Notes: a model not told the origin generated them from the sequence alone. Positions 17,554-26,996 are shown, counted from the stretch's first letter. The stretch is 64,000 nucleotides of DNA from Woodsholea maritima DSM 17123 (GCF_000382325.1 NZ_KB908056.1:749148-813147), one strand, 5' to 3'. Made by a program: numbers and translations.

Positions 17554-17630
17554 TGCAAGTCTCCCTGTCCATAAATTCTCCTAAAAATACATGAAGATTG
17601 CAACAATTATTCCATCAAGAGAATGGCGTC

Positions 17631-17816
17631 GTGAAATTTAATGCTCCGTTGCGGCCGACACAGCCGCAGCGACTTGGCCCTGTCATCAAATACGCGTATG
17701 TCATCGCCATGCGACGCCTTGAGAAACCTTATCTTTTCTGGATCGGTGTAGCCTTGGCCACAGGGCTAAGCGCCCTGTGCTTGATCGTATGGATCTTTAA
17801 AGGGTTCGCCGCATGA
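17631..17816 (+). CDS. Small single-helix membrane protein upstream of zapE
   Basis: 61 residues: a basic, proline-containing N-terminus (FNAPLRPTQPQRLGPVIKYAY), then one membrane helix (about residues 32-57, LFWIGVALATGLSALCLIVWIF) and a short tail. The GTG at 17631 is the likely start; a TTG at 17598 is possible. Its stop codon overlaps the zapE start (ATGA), which argues for a real, translationally coupled gene. Family not recognised. Confidence 0.5.
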   Translation: MKFNAPLRPTQPQRLGPVIKYAYVIAMRRLEKPYLFWIGVALATGLSALCLIVWIFKGFAA

Positions 17817-18907
17817 TCCCCTCACCCTTGGACGCCCTTAAACAGGCTATTCAAGAGGGCCGCTTGGAGCGCGATGCCGGCCAGCTAGCGATTGCTGGGC
17901 GCCTGGACGCGCTTTGTCAGGTGATTGCGCGCTGGAAAGGCGGGGCCAAGTCCTGGTTTGGTAAACCCAAGCCCAGCCCCAAAGGCCTTTATCTGTGGGG
18001 CGGAGTGGGCACGGGCAAATCCCTCATGATGGACCTTTTCTTTGAGGCCGCCCCGATTGAGGCCAAGCGCCGGGTCCATTTCCACCAATTCATGCTCGAC
18101 ATGCATGGCCGGATTGCCCAACAACGCACCAAGAAGGATCGCGACCCCCTACCCATCGTCGCCGATCAGGTCGCCGAAGAAACCCGGCTTTTATGCTTTG
18201 ATGAATTGCAAGTCACCGATGTCGCCGATGCCATGATCCTGGGTCGATTATTTGAACGTCTGTTTGCGCGCGGTGTGGTGATCGTGGCGACATCAAACCG
18301 CATCCCCGATGATCTTTATAAAGACGGCCTTAATCGCCAGCTCTTTCTGCCCTTCATAAACATGTTGAAGGCCAAACTAGAGGTCATTCGCCTGGATAGT
18401 GGACGCGATTACCGGTTGGAGCGCTTACAAGCCGCGCCCGTCTACTACGCCCCCCTAGGCCCTGAGGCCGATGCGGCTATGGATACGGCGTTTGAGCGCC
18501 TGACGTTTGGGGCCATGCCGCGCGAATGTACTTTGACCGTGCAGGGGCGCGAGCTACGCATTCCCTGTGAAGCGGCAGGTCTGGCGCGGTTTGAGTTTTC
18601 CGATCTCTGCGCGAAGCCCCTCGGTGCCGCAGATTATCTGGCCATCGCGGATAATTTCCACACGGTGATGATTGATCACACACCCCTGCTGGGGCCAAAC
18701 AATCGCAACGAAGCTAAACGCTTCGTGACCTTGATTGATGCGCTTTATGAAATGAAAGCCAAGCTGTTGATGAGCGCGGCCGCCGAGCCTGAGGCGCTCT
18801 ACCCTGAGGGCGATGGGGCGTTTGAGTTTCAGCGGACTGTCTCGCGCCTGATGGAGATGCGCTCCCAAGACTATCTCGCCGCCAACCGCGACAATACCCA
18901 TGATTAA
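17813..18907 (+). CDS. zapE: Cell division protein ZapE / AFG1-like ATPase
   Basis: 364 residues of the AFG1/ZapE AAA-type ATPase family. Walker A is GGVGTGKS (63-70), Walker B is LLCFDELQVTDVADA, and the sensor region is VVIVATSNRIPDDLYKDGLNR cut into its usual blocks. The C-terminal part reads SRLMEMRSQDYL. In Escherichia coli ZapE interacts with FtsZ and is needed for division under stress; the mitochondrial homologue Lace1/Afg1 helps turn over respiratory complexes. In alphaproteobacteria it commonly lies near mdh and TCA genes, as it does here (mdh is about 3 kb downstream). Its start overlaps the small membrane-protein gene. Confidence 0.9.
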   Translation: MIPSPLDALKQAIQEGRLERDAGQLAIAGRLDALCQVIARWKGGAKSWFGKPKPSPKGLYLWGGVGTGKSLMMDLFFEAAPIEAKRRVHFHQFMLDMHGRIAQQRTKKDRDPLPIVADQVAEETRLLCFDELQVTDVADAMILGRLFERLFARGVVIVATSNRIPDDLYKDGLNRQLFLPFINMLKAKLEVIRLDSGRDYRLERLQAAPVYYAPLGPEADAAMDTAFERLTFGAMPRECTLTVQGRELRIPCEAAGLARFEFSDLCAKPLGAADYLAIADNFHTVMIDHTPLLGPNNRNEAKRFVTLIDALYEMKAKLLMSAAAEPEALYPEGDGAFEFQRTVSRLMEMRSQDYLAANRDNTHD

Positions 18908-18923
18908 TGTTTAAAAATAAGAT

Positions 18924-19241
18924 CTAAGCCGCGTGGGATTTCAAATCCGGCGCATTGATAGGGCGGACTTCACCGCCATCGGGCTCACCGTCACAAATTT
19001 CAACATCGAGCGTAATTGGAAGCAGGGCAAGCCCGCCCTCTTGGGTCCGCTCCATAAGTTTCGACCCGCGCGCCGCCGCTTCTGCCACCACTTCATAAAC
19101 CAGAAGCGCGTTTCGCAGCACTTCCGTCGCCGATGAGGCATCGGTCAAAGTTTGAAGACGATCAAGCCTTTGCGCCGTGCGCTCTGGAAAGATCAAGGTC
19201 ATGCGTTTCGCGGTTTTATTCGGCTTCTTCGCAGAAGACAT
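18924..19241 (-). CDS. Ribbon-helix-helix regulator-like protein
   Basis: About 105 residues. After a basic N-terminus (SSAKKPNKTAKR) comes MTLIFPERTAQRLDRLQTL, then SSATEVLRNALLVYEVV, which has the strand-helix-helix pattern of ribbon-helix-helix DNA-binding proteins. The C-terminal 45 residues are acidic and of unknown role (LPITLDVEICDGEPDGGEV). The ATG at 19241 follows GAGG at a proper distance; a GTG at 19253 is also possible. An inverted repeat 70-95 bases upstream could be its operator. It converges on zapE. It may regulate the small membrane gene next to it. Confidence 0.6.
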   Translation of the reverse strand: MSSAKKPNKTAKRMTLIFPERTAQRLDRLQTLTDASSATEVLRNALLVYEVVAEAAARGSKLMERTQEGGLALLPITLDVEICDGEPDGGEVRPINAPDLKSHAA

Positions 19242-19311
19242 CGGCGGCCTCACTTCTCTTACTCACGCTCAGCGTGAACACGTCATCGACGCGTATGGAT
19301 CAGAGATTCAA

Positions 19312-19337
19312 ATGACGCGCCCCTATGAGCGCGTCAT
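19312..19337. promoter_or_regulatory. Inverted repeat upstream of the RHH gene (possible operator)
   Basis: ATGACGCGC (19312-19320) and GCGCGTCAT (19329-19337) are perfect 9-bp arms with an 8-base spacer. Related half-sites CGTCAT and GACGCG lie at about 19281-19293, nearer the RHH start. Ribbon-helix-helix proteins bind such repeated short half-sites. It could also be a hairpin ending the small gene at 19397. Confidence 0.45.
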
Positions 19338-19377
19338 AATTTTACTGTAGGCGTTACGTTTATGGATGTCAATATAA

Positions 19378-19394
19378 TGCGTAAAATTTACGCA
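19378..19394. promoter_or_regulatory. 17-bp palindrome built of TTTACGC boxes
   Basis: TGCGTAAA and TTTACGCA flank a central A and form a perfect 17-bp palindrome just after the 3' end of the small gene at 19397-19609. The same TTTACGCA word recurs twice as a direct repeat at 19720-19738, upstream of that gene. Confidence 0.4.
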
Positions 19395-19396
19395 AA

Positions 19397-19609
19397 TTAT
19401 TTCATATTCGCCTTGATGAATATCAAAACGTCATTCAGGGTTAGACCGAAGGCCTGCAACAGACCCAAACCAAATACACACACCCCGATCACCCATTTCC
19501 ACATACGCCGAAATCCACGCATAACCTTGACATGCCAAGGCGTGGGGACATATATTTCAAAGGGTTCACGCAAGGGGACACGAACAACAGCTTTTCTTTT
19601 TACGGCCAT
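19397..19609 (-). CDS. Possible small basic membrane protein
   Basis: 70 residues: a basic N-terminus (AVKRKAVVRVPLREP), an aromatic linker, a basic amphipathic stretch (VKVMRGFRRMWK) and one membrane helix (about residues 39-65). GGAG lies eight bases before the ATG, supporting translation. I do not recognise the family. It lies between two sets of TTTACGC boxes and on the same strand as the RHH gene, so the two may be one regulatory unit. Its reality is not certain. Confidence 0.4.
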   Translation of the reverse strand: MAVKRKAVVRVPLREPFEIYVPTPWHVKVMRGFRRMWKWVIGVCVFGLGLLQAFGLTLNDVLIFIKANMK

Positions 19610-19719
19610 GCTCTAATCTCCAATTCCTGATGACGAAGTATGAGTGGATATGAAATGCGACCCTCCTCTGCTTTAACGTGCATGATCATACAGAAATGCC
19701 AAAGAAGAGCTACAGAATT

Positions 19720-19738
19720 TTTACGCAAAATTTACGCA
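19720..19738. repeat. Direct repeat of TTTACGCA
   Basis: Two exact TTTACGCA copies at 19720-19727 and 19731-19738, 11 bases apart (one helical turn), lie in the divergent region between the small membrane gene and the O-methyltransferase gene. They share the word that forms the palindrome at 19378-19394 and look like a regulator binding site. Confidence 0.4.
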
Positions 19739-19778
19739 TAAAGATAATACCCATACCAATCTTGACGAGTGTTGTTTC

Positions 19779-20453
19779 ATGAGCACATCTATCGGCCTCA
19801 GCCCTGATATTCGCGACTATGTTCAAGCGATGAACCGCCCCGAAGGCGCGGTCATGGCGCGGTGCCGTGAAGAGACGCAAGCTTTAAGTGACTATAAGCA
19901 AATGCAAATCAGCCCCGAACAGGGCGCATTCCTGCACTTCATGGCCGGCTTGATCAACGCGAAAATCGCCGTGGAGATCGGGGTCTTCACCGGCTATTCC
20001 GCGCTATGGACCGCTACAGCCCTGAAAGCCCGCCATGGCGCGAAGGCCCGGCTGTTGGCCTTGGATGTCAGTGAAAGCTGGATGACCCAGGCCCAAACCT
20101 ATTGGCGCGAGGCGGGCTTAGCCGATGTGATTGAGCCACGCCTGGGCGATGCGCGCGAAAGCCTCGACACGCTCGCCGAGGAGGGACTTGCCGGTCAGGT
20201 CGATTTTCTCTTCATTGATGCCGATAAAACCGGCTATCCCATCTATTATGAAAAGGGCCTCACGCTGCTGCGCCCCGGCGGATTAATGGTGTTTGATAAT
20301 GTCCTGTGGGGCGGAGATGTAGTCTCGGTGAAGGGTAAATCCCTAGAAACCAAGACCTTGCGTGAAATCGCGTATCAAATCCGCCAAGATCCCCGCGTTG
20401 ACATGACCTTCACAGCCCTGGGCGATGGGCTGCTCTTGGCGCAAAAACGTTAG
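19779..20453 (+). CDS. SAM-dependent O-methyltransferase, CCoAOMT-like
   Basis: 224 residues of methyltransferase family 3 (caffeoyl-CoA/catechol O-methyltransferase type). The SAM motif is VEIGVFTGYSALWTA (about residues 66-80), followed by LLALDVSESWMTQAQ (acidic ribose ligand), VDFLFIDADKTGYPIYYE (metal-binding aspartates) and GGLMVFDNVLWGGDV. Bacterial members methylate catechol-like hydroxyls using a divalent metal. The natural substrate is unknown. It converges on a membrane-protein gene with a 4-base overlap at the stop codons. Confidence 0.88.
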   Translation: MSTSIGLSPDIRDYVQAMNRPEGAVMARCREETQALSDYKQMQISPEQGAFLHFMAGLINAKIAVEIGVFTGYSALWTATALKARHGAKARLLALDVSESWMTQAQTYWREAGLADVIEPRLGDARESLDTLAEEGLAGQVDFLFIDADKTGYPIYYEKGLTLLRPGGLMVFDNVLWGGDVVSVKGKSLETKTLREIAYQIRQDPRVDMTFTALGDGLLLAQKR

Positions 20454-20944
20454 GGCTCGGACCGGCGCGCGGGGTGCGCAACACGATAGGCATAGATCAG
20501 CACGACCACACCCAATATCAGCGGCGTGAAAACGTGCCGGTCCAGATTAAGGCGGAAGCGAAACTCCCCAAAGCTGATCCATTGCAACAGATTTGGCACG
20601 ATCACCAGCATCGCTAAAAAGGCCCAGATCAGATTACCGCCCATCTCCTTCGCGCGCGCACTCTTCGTCTGATCACTGGCACGGTCATTAAGCAGGTCCA
20701 GCCCCCACAGCGCCAAGGCATAGGCCGCCCCAAGGTAAAACGTATCCGGAATGACACTGATTAAAGCGCGCGCTAAGGGCTGCAAACCCGCCCGCCAAGG
20801 CATTTCACCTTGAATGAATGGCAAAAACGCTGGCCAAAGCCCTTTGATAATCGCAAGGATCAAACCCAGACACAGGATCAATCCGCCCCCTGCAAACACA
20901 AGCCCCATTGCCAGTTGCAGCGGATTTAAGCGCTTGCGGTTCAT
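20450..20944 (-). CDS. Four-helix membrane protein of unknown function
   Basis: About 164 residues with four predicted membrane helices (approximately 10-35, 62-85, 105-128 and 135-155) and a basic C-terminal tail (HPARRSEP). I do not recognise a domain with confidence; in size and topology it resembles the DUF2975-type proteins that often accompany small XRE regulators. GGAGAGG lies upstream of the ATG at 20944. It is divergent from another four-helix protein gene that is coupled to an XRE regulator, so it may be a target of that regulator. Confidence 0.6.
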   Translation of the reverse strand: MNRKRLNPLQLAMGLVFAGGGLILCLGLILAIIKGLWPAFLPFIQGEMPWRAGLQPLARALISVIPDTFYLGAAYALALWGLDLLNDRASDQTKSARAKEMGGNLIWAFLAMLVIVPNLLQWISFGEFRFRLNLDRHVFTPLILGVVVLIYAYRVAHPARRSEP

Positions 20945-21040
20945 GGTCTCCACCTCTCCTTTGGTGTCACTTTAAAGCGCCCAGTTCAAAAAACCAGCGC
21001 TTCCTTCCCTGCATATGTAACCTTGACGTTATAAAATGAT

Positions 21041-21068
21041 ACCTATAGGGTCCATGTAACACATAGGT
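21041..21068. promoter_or_regulatory. Inverted and direct repeats between divergent membrane genes
   Basis: ACCTAT (21041-21046) and ATAGGT (21063-21068) are inverted arms 16 bases apart, in the 140-base region between the two divergent membrane-protein genes. ATGTAAC occurs twice nearby (21015-21021 and 21054-21060). These are candidate operators for the XRE regulator encoded just downstream. TTGACG at 21023-21028 might be a -35 element. Confidence 0.3.
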
Positions 21069-21084
21069 GACATTGGAGACTTTC

Positions 21085-21573
21085 ATGACCCAGATTGATC
21101 GTTTAGAGCGTCGGCGCAGCTGGACGCTGATCATCATGGCCCTCGCGTTTATTCTATTCCAAAGCGGGGAGCTGCTTAAAAGCCTTCCCACTTTAATGGC
21201 CGAGCCCCCCTTATGGCTGGTCCCTGTGACCTTACTGGGCGCGTTAAGTTGGCTCGCAGCATGTTTGATGTTCCTGGTCTATGCCGGACAGGTTACACGC
21301 CATAAGGCCTGTTATGCTCTGGATGATGAGCTGGATCGTCATTACCGCGCCAAGGCCGTCAAGCTGGGCTTTGGCCTAGCGATCGTTACCTTAACCCTCT
21401 TAGCGCATGGCCCAAATATTCTGGAGATCATGGCGCTCGCCATGGGGGTGTCTGCCCCCGCTTGGTTAGCGAACACCCAAGCCCTTATCCACATTGGCCT
21501 CATTCTTTGCATCGTCGTGCCCACTTTCTATTATGTCGCCCTGACCTACCCCCAGGCGGAGCCACAAGCATGA
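21085..21573 (+). CDS. Four-helix membrane protein coupled to an XRE regulator
   Basis: 162 residues with four membrane helices (about 12-30, 45-70, 95-115 and 130-152) and a central charged loop (ALDDELDRHYRAKAVKLG) reminiscent of DUF2178-like proteins, which also pair with small helix-turn-helix regulators. A GGAG site precedes the ATG at 21085; a GTG six codons upstream is open but lacks one. The stop overlaps the start of the XRE gene (ATGA), which implies translational coupling. The function is unknown; the loop could contact the regulator at the membrane. Confidence 0.65.
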   Translation: MTQIDRLERRRSWTLIIMALAFILFQSGELLKSLPTLMAEPPLWLVPVTLLGALSWLAACLMFLVYAGQVTRHKACYALDDELDRHYRAKAVKLGFGLAIVTLTLLAHGPNILEIMALAMGVSAPAWLANTQALIHIGLILCIVVPTFYYVALTYPQAEPQA

Positions 21574-21779
21574 GCACAGCCAACTTGGGCAATCATCTAA
21601 AAGTGTGGCGCGCCAAGGCCAATTTGACCCAAGCCCAGCTAGCTGACAGGGTCGGGGTAACGCGCAAAACCATCAACACGGTTGAAAACCAGGTCTTTAT
21701 TCCGTCCACGACTTTAGCCTTAAAACTCGCCCAAGCCTTAGACACAACCGTGGAAGAGCTTTTTTTCTTAACTGAATAA
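21570..21779 (+). CDS. Small XRE-family regulator (YozG-like)
   Basis: 69 residues, essentially a single Cro/CI-type helix-turn-helix: NHLKVWRAKANLTQAQLADRVGV, then TRKTINTVENQVFIPSTTLALKLAQAL and a short end TVEELFFLTE. It belongs to the minimal XRE regulators that commonly lie beside genes for small multi-helix membrane proteins. Its ATG overlaps the stop of the upstream membrane gene by 4 bases. It probably controls the divergent promoter region at 20945-21084. No terminator is obvious before mdh. Confidence 0.85.
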   Translation: MSTANLGNHLKVWRAKANLTQAQLADRVGVTRKTINTVENQVFIPSTTLALKLAQALDTTVEELFFLTE

Positions 21780-21782
21780 TGA

Positions 21783-22898
<1,116 letters not shown>

Positions 22899-22922
22899 GG
22901 CGCACGGATCTATCTGAATTCA

Positions 22923-22957
22923 AAAGCCCGTGGCGAAGTAACGTCACGGGCTTTTTA
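22923..22957 (+). terminator. Rho-independent terminator after mdh
   Basis: AAAGCCCGTG (22923-22932) pairs with CACGGGCTTT (22945-22954) and is followed by T's, 25 bases after the mdh stop. Confidence 0.88.
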
Positions 22958-23035
22958 CTTAATCCAATAAGCTGAATTCACTATATAATACAACCAGATC
23001 AGAGCCAATCCAATCACCCATGAGATTAGGGGCAC
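22955..23035 (-). CDS. Possible 26-residue membrane microprotein downstream of sdhB
   Basis: On the minus strand, a frame without a stop runs from within the sdhB terminator to 22955. From a GTG at 23035 it encodes VPLISWVIGLALIWLYYIVN and a few more residues, a near-ideal single membrane helix ending in lysine. The frame continues upstream for about 20 more polar codons (DARWDENTKVDYRTK) but only a rare ATT could start there. No ribosome site is clear. It may be a real small protein, a decayed gene end, or chance. Confidence 0.22.
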   Translation of the reverse strand: MPLISWVIGLALIWLYYIVNSAYWIK

Positions 23036-23104
23036 GGACTTCGTGCGATAATCAACTTTCGTATTTTCATCCCAGCGCGCATCAGCTTGTCCCGAGACAA
23101 TAAA

Positions 23105-23131
23105 AAGCCCCGCAAGATGGCTGCGGGGCTT
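23105..23131 (-). terminator. Rho-independent terminator of the sdh operon
   Basis: AAGCCCCGCA (23105-23114) pairs with TGCGGGGCTT (23122-23131). On the minus strand a T run follows the stem (bases 23100-23106), about 27 bases after the sdhB stop. Confidence 0.88.
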
Positions 23132-23157
23132 CTAGCGATCTGCACTGTAAGTCAGGC

Positions 23158-23937
23158 TTAGCTTTGGCGTTCGACCATCAAGCCTTTAATGCTCGCGATG
23201 GCTTCGGCGGGGTTCAAACCCTTAGGGCAGACCTGCGCACAATTCATGATCGTGTGACAGCGATAGAGCTTGAACGGATCTTCCAGGTCGTCCAGGCGCT
23301 CACCGGTGGCTTCATCGCGGCTATCGACAATCCAGCGATAGGCATGCAGCAGCGCCGCAGGGCCCATATATTTATCGCCATTCCACCAGTAAGACGGACA
23401 CGCCGTTGAGCATGAGGCACACATAATGCACTCATAAAGCCCATCGAGCTTTTCACGGTCTTCAATGGATTGACGCCATTCTTTTTCCGGGGTCGGACTA
23501 TCAGTGATCAGATAAGGCTTCATCTCCGCATGCTGCGCATAGAATTGCGTCAGATCAGGGATCAGATCCTTGACCACAGGCTGGTGCGGCAAGGGGGCAA
23601 TAGTAATCGTGCCATTATATTCATCAATGCCGGACGTACACGCAATCGTATTGCGCCCGCCGATATTCATCGAGCACGAACCGCAAATCCCTTCACGACA
23701 GGAGCGACGGAAAGCCAGCGTGCTGTCGATCTCATTCTTGATGAACAGCAAGGCATCCAGCACCATCGGGCCGCAGCGTTCCAGGTCCACCTGATAGGTG
23801 TCCCAGGTCGGATTGCCGCCGCCTTCAGGGTCATAGCGATAGATTTTGAAGGTGCGAGTTTTCTTTGCGCCTTCGGGCTTGGGCCAGGTTTTACCCTTTT
23901 TAACCTCAGAGCCTTTAGGCAGGGTCAATTGTACCAT
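23158..23937 (-). CDS. sdhB: Succinate dehydrogenase iron-sulfur subunit
   Basis: 259 residues. SdhB passes electrons from the FAD in SdhA to ubiquinone through three clusters. The [2Fe-2S] cysteines are C80, C85, C88 and C100. The second region supplies C170, C173, C176 and C180 ([11 protein letters not shown]), and the third C227, C233 and C237 ([11 protein letters not shown]), giving the [4Fe-4S] and [3Fe-4S] sites. The ligand set is complete. It is the last gene of sdhCDAB, 23 bases after sdhA, and is followed by a terminator. Cytoplasmic face of the inner membrane, respiratory complex II. Confidence 0.97.
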   Translation of the reverse strand: MVQLTLPKGSEVKKGKTWPKPEGAKKTRTFKIYRYDPEGGGNPTWDTYQVDLERCGPMVLDALLFIKNEIDSTLAFRRSCREGICGSCSMNIGGRNTIACTSGIDEYNGTITIAPLPHQPVVKDLIPDLTQFYAQHAEMKPYLITDSPTPEKEWRQSIEDREKLDGLYECIMCASCSTACPSYWWNGDKYMGPAALLHAYRWIVDSRDEATGERLDDLEDPFKLYRCHTIMNCAQVCPKGLNPAEAIASIKGLMVERQS

Positions 23938-23960
23938 GGGTGGGTCGCCTTCCAGTCGCC

Positions 23961-25754
23961 TTAATAAACACGCGCTTTTGGTTTGATATACTCGATGTCG
24001 TTGGACAACGTGTATTCATGGACCGGACGGTAGTCGATATTGACTTTACCGGTGTCCAAATCAAACCAAGCCAAAGTGTGCTTCATCCATTCTGCGTCAT
24101 CACGATCAGGAAAGTCCTCACGCGCGTGAGCGCCGCGGCTTTCCTTGCGATTGACAGCCCCGTTCACGGTGACAGCCGCTTGAGAGATGAGGTTATCAAA
24201 CTCCAGCGTTTCCATCAGATCGGTATTCCAGATCATAGAACGATCAGTGACTTTCACGTCGGAGATATTGCCATAAACCGTCGCAATACGCTCAACACCC
24301 TCTTCCATCACATCCTGGGTGCGGAATACGGCGCAGTTTTCCTGCATCGCGCGCTGCATCGCCAAACGCATATGCGCGGTTGGGGTTGAGCCATTGGCGT
24401 TACGGTATTGATCAAGACGTGCGGTTGAAAGCTCGCCATCCTTCGCGGTTAGCTCGCGCTGCGTCGCGCCCGCCTCAACCGTTTCCTGACAGCGAAGACC
24501 GGCTGCGCGGCCAAAGACCACCAGGTCGATCAGGGAGTTAGAGCCCAAGCGGTTTGCGCCGTGTACGGATACACACGCCGCTTCACCCACCGCCATCAGG
24601 CCCGGCACCACATGATCAGGATCCCCGCCCACCTTGGTGAGAACCTCACCATGGAAGTTGGTCGGGATACCGCCCATATTATAGTGCACCGTGGGCAGAA
24701 CCGGGATCGGTTCTTTCGTCACGTCAACACCGGCAAAGATCCGCGCGCTTTCAGAAATACCTGGCAGGCGCTGATGCAGGATCGCAGGATCCAAGTGATC
24801 GAGGTGCAGGTGGATATGGTCCTTATTGGCCCCTACACCGCGCCCTTCACGGATTTCGATGGTCATGGAGCGTGACACCACATCGCGCGAGGCCAGATCC
24901 TTGGCGCTCGGCGCATAGCGCTCCATAAAGCGCTCACCTTCGGAATTGGTGAGATAGCCGCCTTCGCCGCGCGCACCTTCGGTGATCAAGCAGCCTGCGC
25001 CATAGATCCCGGTGGGGTGGAATTGCACAAATTCCATATCCTGCAGCGGCAGACCCGCGCGCAAGACCATGGCATTGCCATCCCCTGTACAGGTGTGAGC
25101 GGAGGTCGCAGAGAAATAAGCCCGGCCATAGCCGCCGGTCGCCAGAATGACTTTCTGGGCGCGGAAACGGTGCAAAGTCCCGTCATCCAGCTTCCACGCG
25201 GTGACACCGCGGCAAGCCCCCTCTTCGTCCATGATAAGGTCAAGGGCGAAATACTCGATGAAAAATTCGGTCGAGTGACGCAGTGACTGGCCATAGAGGG
25301 TGTGCAAAATGGCGTGACCGGTCCGGTCTGCCGCCGCACATGTACGCTGCACCGGGCCACCTTCACCAAAGTTTTTGGTCATGCCGCCGAAAGCCCGCTG
25401 GTAGATCTTACCTTCCTCGGTCCGAGAGAAAGGCACACCCCAGTGTTCCAGCTCATACACCGCGGCCGGTGCATTGCGGCACAGATATTCAATCGAATCC
25501 TGATCGCCCAGCCAATCTGACCCCTTCACGGTGTCAAACATATGCCAGCGCCAGTCATCCTCACCCATATTGCCCAGAGAGGCGGAAATCCCGCCCTGCG
25601 CAGCAACGGTGTGAGAGCGCGTTGGGAAAACCTTGGAAATACACGCCGTCTTCAAGCCCGCCTGCGCTGCGCCCAAAGCCGCGCGCAAACCAGAACCCCC
25701 GGCCCCGACCACGACAACATCAAAGGTGTGGTCAATCCATTCATATGCAGCCAT
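23961..25754 (-). CDS. sdhA: Succinate dehydrogenase flavoprotein subunit
   Basis: 597 residues, normal for SdhA. It oxidises succinate to fumarate in the TCA cycle and respiratory chain using covalently bound FAD. Visible marks are the FAD-binding [17 protein letters not shown] near residue 14, the flavinylation region [16 protein letters not shown] (histidine attachment), [20 protein letters not shown] around the active site, and [11 protein letters not shown]. The C-terminus ends KPKARVY. It lies between sdhD (12 bases upstream) and sdhB (23 bases downstream) in the operon order C-D-A-B. Confidence 0.97.
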   Translation of the reverse strand: MAAYEWIDHTFDVVVVGAGGSGLRAALGAAQAGLKTACISKVFPTRSHTVAAQGGISASLGNMGEDDWRWHMFDTVKGSDWLGDQDSIEYLCRNAPAAVYELEHWGVPFSRTEEGKIYQRAFGGMTKNFGEGGPVQRTCAAADRTGHAILHTLYGQSLRHSTEFFIEYFALDLIMDEEGACRGVTAWKLDDGTLHRFRAQKVILATGGYGRAYFSATSAHTCTGDGNAMVLRAGLPLQDMEFVQFHPTGIYGAGCLITEGARGEGGYLTNSEGERFMERYAPSAKDLASRDVVSRSMTIEIREGRGVGANKDHIHLHLDHLDPAILHQRLPGISESARIFAGVDVTKEPIPVLPTVHYNMGGIPTNFHGEVLTKVGGDPDHVVPGLMAVGEAACVSVHGANRLGSNSLIDLVVFGRAAGLRCQETVEAGATQRELTAKDGELSTARLDQYRNANGSTPTAHMRLAMQRAMQENCAVFRTQDVMEEGVERIATVYGNISDVKVTDRSMIWNTDLMETLEFDNLISQAAVTVNGAVNRKESRGAHAREDFPDRDDAEWMKHTLAWFDLDTGKVNIDYRPVHEYTLSNDIEYIKPKARVY

Positions 25755-25766
25755 TAGCCTAAACTC

Positions 25767-26144
25767 CTAAGCGGCAAGCTTGAGTACAGAATATAAAGTC
25801 GCCAGCCACAGCCCAGCGGCCAGAAGCGTATTGAGAACCAAAAGCGCCATCTTGGTCGCTGGTTTTTCAATATAGTCCTCAATCACGGTCTGGAGACCCA
25901 GGCGCATGTGATAAAATGCCGCCGTCAGGGCAATCAGGGTCACGATCGCGCCCGTGGCTGAACCGAACCAGGCACGCGCGCTGTCATAATCACTGACATT
26001 ATGAGCGGCCAAGCCCCAGCAGAACAAGGGCACCAGAATGATCAGCGCCAGCGCCGAGACGCGTTGGGTGATAAAGTGATGAACGCCGGACTTGGCTGAA
26101 CCCAAACCACGAACCTGACGCTTAGGGGTACGAAAATTCGTCAT
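25767..26144 (-). CDS. sdhD: Succinate dehydrogenase membrane anchor subunit
   Basis: 125 residues with three membrane helices. The N-terminus KRQVRGLGSAKSGVHHFITQRVSAL is typical of SdhD; a histidine in the middle helix region (FYHMRLGLQTVIEDYI) and the tyrosine nearby contribute to haem and quinone binding. It anchors SdhAB to the inner membrane together with SdhC. Gene spacing to sdhC (11 bases) and sdhA (12 bases) supports a single transcript. Confidence 0.92.
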   Translation of the reverse strand: MTNFRTPKRQVRGLGSAKSGVHHFITQRVSALALIILVPLFCWGLAAHNVSDYDSARAWFGSATGAIVTLIALTAAFYHMRLGLQTVIEDYIEKPATKMALLVLNTLLAAGLWLATLYSVLKLAA

Positions 26145-26155
26145 CGTCTCGCTCC

Positions 26156-26545
26156 TTACGCCAAGATCCAGATGAGGGCCGTGATCACAACCGAAGCGAT
26201 GATGATCAAGATCGAACGCAGATTTGAACCCTTCGGGTCAAAGCCTTTGCCCGCATCCCAGGCCAGGTGGCGAATGCCATTGAGCATGTGATAGGTCAGC
26301 GAGAAGGTGAAGCCGATCAGGACCAGGGTGAAAATCACACCCAGAACACCGGTTTGTAGAGTTTCAACAATGCCATACGCCTCTGGCCCCATGGCCAACA
26401 GGACCAACCAGATGGCGGTCAAAACGGCCCCGATATAATTGGCCACGCCCGTGGCGCGGTGCAAAATCGAGGAGGCCATGGTCGCATGCCAGCGCCAGAC
26501 CTGAACATGAGGAGAGAGCGGTCGTGTATCAGCTTTGGAAGCCAT
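26156..26545 (-). CDS. sdhC: Succinate dehydrogenase cytochrome b556 subunit
   Basis: 129 residues with three membrane helices. The signature RPLSPHVQVWRW followed by SILHRATGVANY matches SdhC, with serine and arginine of S-x-x-H-R placed at the quinone site. HMLNGIRHLAWD contains the haem-ligand histidine region. First gene of sdhCDAB; its promoter must lie in the 230 bases upstream, in which I see no clear consensus. GAGGTTCACCTG before the ATG offers a ribosome site. Confidence 0.93.
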   Translation of the reverse strand: MASKADTRPLSPHVQVWRWHATMASSILHRATGVANYIGAVLTAIWLVLLAMGPEAYGIVETLQTGVLGVIFTLVLIGFTFSLTYHMLNGIRHLAWDAGKGFDPKGSNLRSILIIIASVVITALIWILA

Positions 26546-26774
26546 CAGAGGTTCACCTGTGCTTCATAGGGCTGGGGCGCTTTCAGACGAAATCAGCCCA
26601 GCAGATGGATGTGCGACGGACAATAAGGCGCGCGCGGTTAAGGTCAATGTATAGAACTGCGCCTTGCGCCGTTTCGCCTTTATAAATCGTTAGGATGAGG
26701 GAAAAATACACAGCTCAATTATTGCACATGATTTGCAATATTAGGTAAACGCCACTTTAGCGCTTCGCCTCGCC

Positions 26775-26996
26775 TTAATCCCATTGATGACGGCGATAAA
26801 GCCAATACTGATCGCGCAGGAAAAAGGCGAAAAACCCAATTCCTAAGATCACAATTAACGCCCAACCCCAAAGGCCTTGCCAACCGAGCATCCAGACGAT
26901 CATGACAGCGGGGATAAGGCTGGCCAGACAAGACTTGATCAACGCCATCAATATTAAACCGAGCCAGCCCAAACGCGTGGGATAGGAATGCCGCAT
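26775..26996 (-). CDS. Small two-helix membrane protein
   Basis: 73 residues with two long hydrophobic segments (about residues 9-33 and 38-60) and a basic/aromatic C-terminus (RDQYWLYRRHQWD). A strong AGGAGGGT ribosome site seven bases before the ATG supports translation. Family not recognised. It is divergent from the DUF885 hydrolase gene across about 200 bases and upstream of sdhC on the same strand, but 230 bases separate it from sdhC, so it probably stands alone. Confidence 0.55.
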   Translation of the reverse strand: MRHSYPTRLGWLGLILMALIKSCLASLIPAVMIVWMLGWQGLWGWALIVILGIGFFAFFLRDQYWLYRRHQWD

